Below, piece after piece: positions 1-3,795 of a stretch of 5,034 bases of DNA. The notes below the pieces were generated by a model, which was not told the origin of the DNA, searched no databases, and saw only the letters and a program-made list of their open reading frames with translations. The DNA is from Candidatus Eiseniibacteriota bacterium (GTDB lineage: Bacteria > Eisenbacteria > RBG-16-71-46). Made by a program: the position numbers and the translations under genes. Every line of letters starts with the position of its first letter. The first letter of the stretch is position 1. The DNA lies in NCBI GenBank assembly GCA_021414165.1, contig JAIOPA010000105.1, forward strand, positions 1 to 5,034, read 5' to 3'.

Positions 1-743
1 CCGATCTTCTGGATATCCTCGGTGGCCTCTTCCTGGATCACGTCGACGATGTCGTCGACCGTGACGATGCCCTGCATGCGGCCTTCCTCGTCCACGACGG
101 GCACGGCCTGCAGGTCATGCTCGGCGAACAACCGGCCGAGTTCCTCCTGATCCATGTCGGCGCGCGCGGTCACGATGTCGGTGCTCATGACGTCACGCAC
201 GGTGCGATCAGTGGGCGCGGCGAACAGTTCGCGCAACGACGCCACGCCCACCAGCCGCTGGTCGGCGTCGCTCACGTACACGTAGTACACGTTCTCGAGC
301 CGCTCGCGCGCCTGCTTGCGCAGGTACGCAATGGCCTCATCCACGCTCACATCGGCGCGCACGCGCGCGTAGCGCGGGTTCATGAGACCGCCGGCATCGT
401 CCTCGGCGTACGCCAACAGCGCCATGACTTCGCGCCGGGTCTGCTCGTCGAGCAGCGCCAGCAGCGCTTCGCGCTCGTCCTCCTCGGCCTCCTGCACCAG
501 GTCGGCCGCGTCGTCGGGCGGCAGCAGGCGCATCCAGGAGCGGCGCTGCTCGGCCGGGATCGCGAACAACATCTCGTACTGGTCGCGCGCCGACAGATCG
601 AGGAAGAAGTCCTCGGCCTCGGGCCGCGGCAGATCCAGGAACGCCTCCAGACGGTCCTCGGGAGCGAGGAACCGCCAGGTCTCGCGCAGGTCGTCGGCAG
701 CGAGGCCGGATTCGTTCTCGGCTTCGCGTCGAAGGCTGGTCAT
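1..743 (-). CDS. mgtE: Magnesium transporter MgtE, N-terminal part (cut by window edge)
   Basis: This is the start of an MgtE-family Mg2+ channel of the inner membrane; 247 codons are present and the gene leaves the window at base 1. Residues about 15-120 form the helical MgtE N domain, ending in the family motif DDAGGLMNP (115-123). Residues about 122-182 are CBS1 and 183-240 are CBS2, with AVPVVDEEGRMQGIVTVDD (213-231). The acidic stretch DDIVDVIQEEATEDI (230-244), which links CBS2 to the connecting helix, is typical of MgtE. In characterised members these cytosolic domains bind Mg2+ and close the pore when internal Mg2+ is high. The five-helix membrane domain, expected for a protein of about 450 aa, lies outside the window. 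The ATG at 743 is preceded by GGAG with a 6-nt spacer. It lies 97 bp behind the cupin gene on the same strand, so read-through from that operon is possible. The family call is firm; the state of the missing half is unknown. Confidence 0.95.
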   Translation of the reverse strand, partial: MTSLRREAENESGLAADDLRETWRFLAPEDRLEAFLDLPRPEAEDFFLDLSARDQYEMLFAIPAEQRRSWMRLLPPDDAADLVQEAEEDEREALLALLDEQTRREVMALLAYAEDDAGGLMNPRYARVRADVSVDEAIAYLRKQARERLENVYYVYVSDADQRLVGVASLRELFAAPTDRTVRDVMSTDIVTARADMDQEELGRLFAEHDLQAVPVVDEEGRMQGIVTVDDIVDVIQEEATEDIQKI

Positions 744-840
744 GCTGCGCTCCGCGGTATCGGGCGTTCGGGAAGGGCTTCGCGGTCTTCCTCCGCAACC
801 TACCTGCCACACGCGCGGTTCGTCCAGCGCGAAGCGCGCG

Positions 841-1167
841 TTACGCGGGCCGTGTCTCCGCAGGCGCGAACAGCACCACCACCGACAGTTCCTCGGTGAT
901 CGAATGGAAGCGATGCTCGAGCCGCTTGGGCACGAACACCACCGAACCCGGACCGACCTCGCGGTCGTCGTCGCCCACACGGATCCGGCCGCGGCCCTTG
1001 AGCACCAGATAGGCCTCGTCCTCGGCGTGCGGCTGCTGCGGATCGAGCGCACCCGCGGGCAGCACATAGAGCCCCAGGCTCATGCTGTCGTGACGCAGGA
1101 ACTCCTCGTACAACCGGCCGTGCGCGCGGCGGCGCAACTCGATGTCCGAGATCTCGTGCGCTTCCAT
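841..1167 (-). CDS. Small single-domain cupin protein
   Basis: This 108-aa protein consists almost entirely of one cupin_2-type beta barrel. Cupin motif 1 is visible as PHAEDEAYLVLKGRG (46-60), with H47 and E51 as likely metal ligands; the usual second histidine of the HxH pair is replaced by E49. Motif 2 is GPGSVVFVPKRLEHRFHS (72-89), with H85 as the remaining expected ligand. Start ATG at 1167 has a strong GGGAGG four bases upstream; the stop is TAA. It starts 13 bp after the EamA exporter stop and is almost certainly cotranscribed with it. Small cupins of this shape include sensors, isomerases and dioxygenase-like enzymes, and the sequence does not say which. Its position suggests a link to the exporter's substrate, for example modifying or sensing it, but that is inference only. 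No signal peptide or membrane segment is seen, so it should be cytoplasmic. Confidence 0.88.
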   Translation of the reverse strand: MEAHEISDIELRRRAHGRLYEEFLRHDSMSLGLYVLPAGALDPQQPHAEDEAYLVLKGRGRIRVGDDDREVGPGSVVFVPKRLEHRFHSITEELSVVVLFAPAETRPA

Positions 1168-1180
1168 GGGACCTCCCGTG

Positions 1181-2146
1181 CTAGCGGCTACGTGCCGGCG
1201 CGGTGCCGCTGCTCGCGGGTGCGAGCGCGACGCGCGCGGGCGCGGTGGTGATCAGGATGACGGCGGCCAACACGACGCTGGCCGCGAGCAGCGTGCGCGC
1301 GGTGAGCGCCTCGCCGCCGAACGCCCATCCGAGCGCCATGGCCACGACCGGGTTCACGAACGCGTAGGTGGCCACGACCGCCGGCGGCACGCGACGCAAC
1401 AGGTACAGGTACGAACCGAACCCGAGCGCCGAGCCGAACACCACGAGCCATGCGAGCCCGGCCCATGCGGTCCACGGCACCGCGAGCGGCTGCCACTTGC
1501 CGAAGTCGCCCGCGAAACCAGCGGTGATCAACTGCAGCACGCCGGCCGCGGTGAGCCCGATGGCGGTGGAGACCACACCCGAGCTGGGCATGGCCACGCG
1601 CCGAGACCACAGCGAGCCCCACGCCCACGACAACGAGCCCGCGATGGGGATGAGCGCCCACACCGGATTGCGCCCCAGTTCGACCGAGCCACCGGGCACG
1701 AACAGCGCGGGGCCGATGAGCATGGCGATGCCCGCGAAACCCAGCACGAGCCCACCCAGAGCCTGCTTGCCGGGTGGCGCTGCATGGCGGCCGAACGATG
1801 CGAACAGCGCCATCCAGAGCGGGATCGTGCCCACGAGCAACGCGACAAGCCCGGAGTGCACGTGCGCCACGCCGATCGTGACCGACAGGTTGCCGACGCC
1901 CGGCAACAGGATCCCCACGAGCGCGGCGTTCCGCCATTCCTTGCCGCGCGGCCACAGCGCGCCGGTGGCGAACGCGAACGCCGCGAGCAGTGCGCCTGCG
2001 CTCACCAACCGCAGCCCGCACATGAGCAGCGGCGGGATGGTGTGGATGACATGACGGATCGTGATGAACGTGGAGCCCCACACGAACCAGATGCACAGGA
2101 ACGCCAGCGCGGTGATGAGCCGTGTGCGCGCCGAGGCCTCAGGCAC
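1181..2146 (-). CDS. EamA/DMT-family exporter, YedA-like
   Basis: This 321-aa integral membrane protein has two EamA repeats (about 12-145 and 162-300) and about ten hydrophobic helices, the normal size and architecture of drug/metabolite transporters. Recognisable family stretches are WGSTFITIR (23-31), PPLLMCGLR (38-46), VGTIPLWMAL (105-114), GSLSWAWGSLWSRR (170-183) and YAFVNPVVAMALGWAFGGEAL (261-281). The pattern resembles E. coli YedA from memory. Characterised relatives export amino acids or other small metabolites; the substrate here is not readable from sequence. The start is GTG at 2146, since no methionine codon follows until residue 42 and the first helix begins near residue 10. 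That GTG overlaps the end of the lrp-type gene by 8 bp (GTGCCTGA), with GAGG six bases upstream, so translation is probably coupled. The C-terminal tail after residue 302 is rich in Ala, Pro and Ser and probably lies outside the membrane domain. Confidence 0.93.
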   Translation of the reverse strand: MPEASARTRLITALAFLCIWFVWGSTFITIRHVIHTIPPLLMCGLRLVSAGALLAAFAFATGALWPRGKEWRNAALVGILLPGVGNLSVTIGVAHVHSGLVALLVGTIPLWMALFASFGRHAAPPGKQALGGLVLGFAGIAMLIGPALFVPGGSVELGRNPVWALIPIAGSLSWAWGSLWSRRVAMPSSGVVSTAIGLTAAGVLQLITAGFAGDFGKWQPLAVPWTAWAGLAWLVVFGSALGFGSYLYLLRRVPPAVVATYAFVNPVVAMALGWAFGGEALTARTLLAASVVLAAVILITTAPARVALAPASSGTAPARSR

Positions 2147-2636
2147 GCGCGGCCTCGCGCGGCAGCACGGCCGGCACCTCGAGCGGCAACGCCCACTGTT
2201 CCTTGAGTGTCTCGAGCGCGATGGTGCTCTGCGTGCTGCGCACGCCGGGAATGGCGCCGAAGCGTTCGCGCAGCAAACGGCCCAGCGATTCGGGATCCTT
2301 CACGCGCACCTTGACCAGGTAGCTGTCCTGCCCGGCCACGTGATGCACCTCGAGGACCTCGGGAAGCCTCGCGAGATCGGCTCCGGCCCCCGTCTCGCCA
2401 GTGCGCTCATCGGTGCGCACCAGCACGAACGCGAGTAGCGAACGCTCGAGCGCGCGCGGATCGAGATGCGCGGCGTAGCGGCGGATCACGCCGTCACGCT
2501 CGAGGCGCTTGACGCGCTCGAACACGGCGCTGGGCGCCATCTTCACGGCGCGCGCCAAGTCGGCGTTCGAGATGCGGCCGTCCTGCTGAAGAAGGTCCAA
2601 GAGCCTGCGGTCGATGGTGTCCAGATCGTCGAGCAT
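2139..2636 (-). CDS. Lrp/AsnC-family transcriptional regulator
   Basis: This 165-aa protein has the complete two-domain layout of the feast/famine regulators. Residues 1-60 hold the AsnC-type winged helix-turn-helix: LDTIDRRLLDLLQQDGRIS (5-23), the turn and recognition helix around NADLARAVKMAPSAVFERVK (24-43), then GVIRRYAAHLDP (49-60). Residues about 66-146 form the RAM (ACT-like) effector and oligomerisation domain, with VLEVHHVAGQDSYLVKVRV (94-112) and the signature IPGVRSTQSTIALETLK (129-145). Family members bind DNA as dimers up to hexadecamers and usually respond to amino acids. The ATG at 2636 has GGGAGG seven bases upstream. It is the first gene of a tight cluster and overlaps the EamA exporter, so it probably controls its own operon. 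Which Lrp subgroup it belongs to, and which ligand it senses, cannot be told here. The last 20 residues are an unremarkable Pro/Ala-rich tail. Confidence 0.94.
   Translation of the reverse strand: MLDDLDTIDRRLLDLLQQDGRISNADLARAVKMAPSAVFERVKRLERDGVIRRYAAHLDPRALERSLLAFVLVRTDERTGETGAGADLARLPEVLEVHHVAGQDSYLVKVRVKDPESLGRLLRERFGAIPGVRSTQSTIALETLKEQWALPLEVPAVLPREAARA
2147..2156 (-). promoter_or_regulatory. Ribosome binding site that fixes the GTG start of the exporter
   Basis: On the minus strand GAGG (2156-2153) lies six bases before the GTG at 2146, within the last codons of the lrp-type gene. No other in-frame start with a Shine-Dalgarno site is available near the first membrane helix. This supports the GTG call and translational coupling. 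Confidence 0.55.
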
Positions 2637-2701
2637 GCGGCATCCTCCCTTGTTCAGAGAGGATGCTTCAGGCGAACTGGTACTTCAATAGAATAGTTGC
2701 C

Positions 2702-2716
2702 TCGCATAATTGCATA
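2702..2716 (-). promoter_or_regulatory. Possible Lrp-type binding box upstream of the lrp-like gene
   Basis: The minus strand reads TATGCAATTATGCGA. It agrees at 11 of 15 positions with the E. coli Lrp consensus YAGHAWATTWTDCTR as I remember it. It lies 66-80 bp upstream of the regulator's start codon, a usual place for autoregulation. Lrp consensus sites are degenerate, so chance matches in A/T-rich DNA are common. Confidence 0.25.
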
Positions 2717-2739
2717 GTGGCGAAGATTCTGCTTTTGGC

Positions 2740-2755
2740 GCTTCTGCCCAGAAGC
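2740..2755. repeat. 16-bp inverted repeat, possible operator of the lrp operon
   Basis: The plus strand reads GCTTCTG-CC-CAGAAGC: two perfect 7-bp arms around a 2-bp centre. It sits about 104 bp upstream of the lrp-type start codon and just downstream of a possible promoter (2762-2790), close to where transcription would begin. With only two bases between the arms it is a poor RNA hairpin, so a protein-binding dyad is more likely. Confidence 0.4.
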
Positions 2756-2761
2756 AACAGT

Positions 2762-2790
2762 CATATAGATGTCAAGCATATGCCGCCCAA
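2762..2790 (-). promoter_or_regulatory. Possible sigma-70-type promoter of the lrp-exporter-cupin operon
   Basis: On the minus strand TTGGGC (2790-2785) is followed after 17 bp by TATATG (2767-2762). Matches to the consensus hexamers are partial (3/6 and 4/6), but the spacing is ideal and the predicted start falls near 2755. The leader would be about 120 nt. A perfect TTGACA also lies inside the spacer (2779-2774), without a good -10 at the right distance. Confidence 0.22.
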
Positions 2791-2879
2791 TCGATTGCGA
2801 TGAAAATTCACGGCCTCGGGCACGCAGGGATGAAGTAACGAAGCTTTCGAAGATTGTTCGCGAGAACACCTGCCCTCAC

Positions 2880-2911
2880 GAAGAACGGCGCCCGGGTGGT
2901 CCCGGACGCCG
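2880..2911 (-). terminator. Rho-independent terminator of pyrR
   Basis: About 30 nt after the pyrR stop the minus-strand RNA can form an 11-bp stem (2911-2901 with 2896-2886) closed by the tetraloop ACCA (2900-2897), followed by the short pyrimidine run TTCTTC. The stem is unbroken only on the minus strand, where the single irregular pair (2906/2891) is a U-G wobble; on the plus strand it would be an A-C mismatch. This asymmetry supports the strand. The U-tract is weak, so efficiency is uncertain. Confidence 0.75.
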
Positions 2912-2941
2912 CTCTTGAGAACCGTGATGTGCGCGCAGTCG

Positions 2942-3490
2942 CTACTCGTCCATCTCCTTGATCACGACGCTGTCGATGCCGTCGATCTCGAGCAGCTTCA
3001 CGCCGATCACTTCCTTCTTGGAGGTCGGCACGTTCTTGCCCACGAAGTCGGCGCGGATCGGCAACTCACGATGTCCGCGATCGATGACCACGGCGAGCTG
3101 GATCGTGCGCGGACGGCCGAAGTCGATGAGCGCATCCATCGCAGCACGCACGGTGCGGCCCGTGTAGAGCACGTCGTCGATGAGCACCGCGACCTTGCCG
3201 TTGATGTCGACGGGGATCTCGGTGGTGCCCACCACGGGATGCGCGGCCACCGTGGACAGATCATCGCGATAGAGCGTGATGTCCAGGCTGCCCTCGGCCG
3301 GCGCCTTGCCCTCGAACTCCTTGATCTTCTCGGCGATGCGGCTCGCGATCGGCACACCGCGACGCCGGATGCCCACGAGCACCAGGTCGTCGACGCCCTT
3401 GTTGCGCTCCACGATCTCGTGCGCGATGCGGGTGACGATGCGGCGGAGGCCGTCGGCGTCGACGATCTCGGCCTTCTCGCGAAGCGACAT
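2942..3490 (-). CDS. pyrR: PyrR: pyr operon regulator / uracil phosphoribosyltransferase
   Basis: This 182-aa protein has the size of typical PyrR proteins. In Bacillus PyrR binds UMP or UTP and then pyr mRNA leaders, causing attenuation; it also converts uracil plus PRPP to UMP. Visible family stretches are LVGIRRRGVPIASRI (38-52, pyrophosphate loop region), LDITLYRDDLS (69-79), the PRPP-binding signature VAVLIDDVLYTGRTVRAAMDAL (100-121, with D105, D106, T110, G111 and T113), and VIDRGHRELPIRADFVGKNVP (135-155). The ATG at 3490 has GGAGG five bases upstream and starts at the usual MSLREKAEI. The frame stays open for 55 more codons upstream, but that extension is arginine/proline-rich, crosses the promoter and matches nothing in the family. 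No pyrB, pyrC or other pyr gene follows on this strand: a terminator and then an lrp-type regulator do. Whether it regulates distant pyr genes or acts mainly in uracil salvage is open. Confidence 0.96.
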   Translation of the reverse strand: MSLREKAEIVDADGLRRIVTRIAHEIVERNKGVDDLVLVGIRRRGVPIASRIAEKIKEFEGKAPAEGSLDITLYRDDLSTVAAHPVVGTTEIPVDINGKVAVLIDDVLYTGRTVRAAMDALIDFGRPRTIQLAVVIDRGHRELPIRADFVGKNVPTSKKEVIGVKLLEIDGIDSVVIKEMDE

Positions 3491-3536
3491 GGACTCCTCC
3501 TGACGAACTGAGAATGGGCGGCCAGAAACGCCGCGC

Positions 3537-3566
3537 ACCATAGCCGTCCGCCTGCGGATGCGGCAA
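3537..3566 (-). promoter_or_regulatory. Probable pyrR promoter
   Basis: On the minus strand TTGCCG (3566-3561) and TATGGT (3542-3537) are separated by 18 bp, a fair sigma-70-type match in very GC-rich DNA. The predicted start near 3530 gives a leader of about 40 nt ending in the GGAGG of pyrR. A small hairpin (GCGGC/GCCGC, 3534-3518) would lie at the very 5' end of the mRNA. I see no match to the PyrR binding loop motif in so short a leader. Confidence 0.45.
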
Positions 3567-3707
3567 GCGGGGCCGCCCCCCGGGCGACTCCCCTGCGGAA
3601 CCACGGCCGGGGCAGCCCGGGCCCTGCCAGCCGGGGGCCGCGGGCGGTCGCGCACGACCCATCGCCGTTCAGTAGCGCCGAACCTGGCCCGCGCGCGGCT
3701 GCAGAAA

Positions 3708-3720
3708 TCCGGCGTCCGGA
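3708..3720. repeat. Short perfect inverted repeat TCCGG-CGT-CCGGA
   Basis: Two perfect 5-bp arms flank a 3-bp centre, 76 bp upstream of the GTG start of the secreted protein and 6 bp from a second dyad at 3727-3738. It could be part of an operator, but arms of this length arise often by chance in such GC-rich sequence. Confidence 0.25.
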
Positions 3721-3726
3721 CGCGTG

Positions 3727-3738
3727 AAACGCGCGTTT
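3727..3738. repeat. 12-bp perfect palindrome AAACGCGCGTTT
   Basis: The sequence equals its own reverse complement over 12 bp and stands out because its A and T tips interrupt GC-rich DNA. It lies 4 bp upstream of the candidate -35 hexamer of the plus-strand gene (3743-3748), a position that would suit a regulator binding site. No specific regulator family is recognised. Confidence 0.35.
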
Positions 3739-3742
3739 ATCG

Positions 3743-3771
3743 TTGGAGCCGGCGGCCCGGCGGTCCACAAT
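3743..3771 (+). promoter_or_regulatory. Possible promoter of the secreted repeat protein
   Basis: TTGGAG (3743-3748) and CACAAT (3766-3771) are separated by 17 bp. The hexamers match the consensus only in part. The implied start near 3778 would leave a leader of under 20 nt with the Shine-Dalgarno site almost at the 5' end, which is tight, so the true promoter may lie further upstream. Confidence 0.22.
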
Positions 3772-3779
3772 GCTGCGCT

Positions 3780-3784
3780 GGAGG
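3780..3784 (+). promoter_or_regulatory. Shine-Dalgarno site supporting the GTG start at 3796
   Basis: GGAGG lies 11 bases before the GTG at 3796. The spacer is slightly long, but the alternative in-frame ATG at 3820 would be 35 bases away and would remove the positively charged start of the signal peptide. Confidence 0.5.
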
Positions 3785-3795
3785 CCGAATCCCCC

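Larger units (their letters stand above)
2637..2941. other. Intergenic control region, richer in A/T than flanking genes
   Basis: These 305 bp lie between the pyrR stop and the lrp-type start, both on the minus strand. Bases about 2665-2870 are roughly half A+T, against about one third elsewhere, and contain runs such as GAATTTTCAT and CTATATGAC on the minus strand. The region holds the pyrR terminator at its right end and candidate promoter and operator sites for the lrp operon. A 71-codon GTG-initiated reading frame crosses it on the minus strand (2869-2654). I do not call it a gene: G/C at third positions is only about half, whereas the neighbours are strongly G/C there, and I recognise no family. 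Confidence 0.6.
3491..3795. other. Divergent intergenic region between pyrR and the secreted repeat protein
   Basis: These 305 bp separate two divergently transcribed genes. The middle (about 3545-3700) is extremely G/C-rich, with many overlapping short self-complementary stretches such as GGCAG...CTGCC (3611-3628). Reading frames there are arginine/proline-rich shadows without Shine-Dalgarno sites or family resemblance, and I call no gene. Each end carries a candidate promoter, and two short perfect dyads (3708-3720 and 3727-3738) lie nearer the plus-strand gene. Confidence 0.6.

Noticed and set aside
797..827. Possible mgtE promoter (CTGGAC, 19 bp, TAGGTT on the minus strand)
   Set aside because: The -35 match is partial and the spacing too long; in a 97-bp gap this is not better than chance.
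827..839. GCGCG-AAG-CGCGC hairpin just after the cupin stop as a terminator
   Set aside because: The stem is only 5 bp and no U-run follows on the minus strand, so termination before mgtE is not supported.
117..899. Plus-strand open frame of 260 codons opposite mgtE
   Set aside because: It is antisense to a clear MgtE protein. Its translation is His/Arg/Val-rich without domains, as expected when GC-rich codons are read backwards.
1142..2206. Plus-strand open frame of 354 codons opposite the exporter
   Set aside because: The product is extremely Arg/His/Glu/Gln-rich low-complexity sequence and lies antisense to an intact ten-helix transporter, so it is a shadow.
3491..3655. N-terminal extension of pyrR by up to 55 codons
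   Set aside because: The extension is in frame and open, but its composition is that of GC-rich noncoding DNA, it overlaps the probable promoter, and the ATG at 3490 has an ideal GGAGG and the usual PyrR beginning.
3541..3700. Very GC-rich stretch with many short inverted repeats as a structured RNA or riboswitch
   Set aside because: The pairings are short and overlapping, as expected from composition alone, and most of the stretch lies upstream of the probable pyrR transcription start. No known riboswitch motif is visible.
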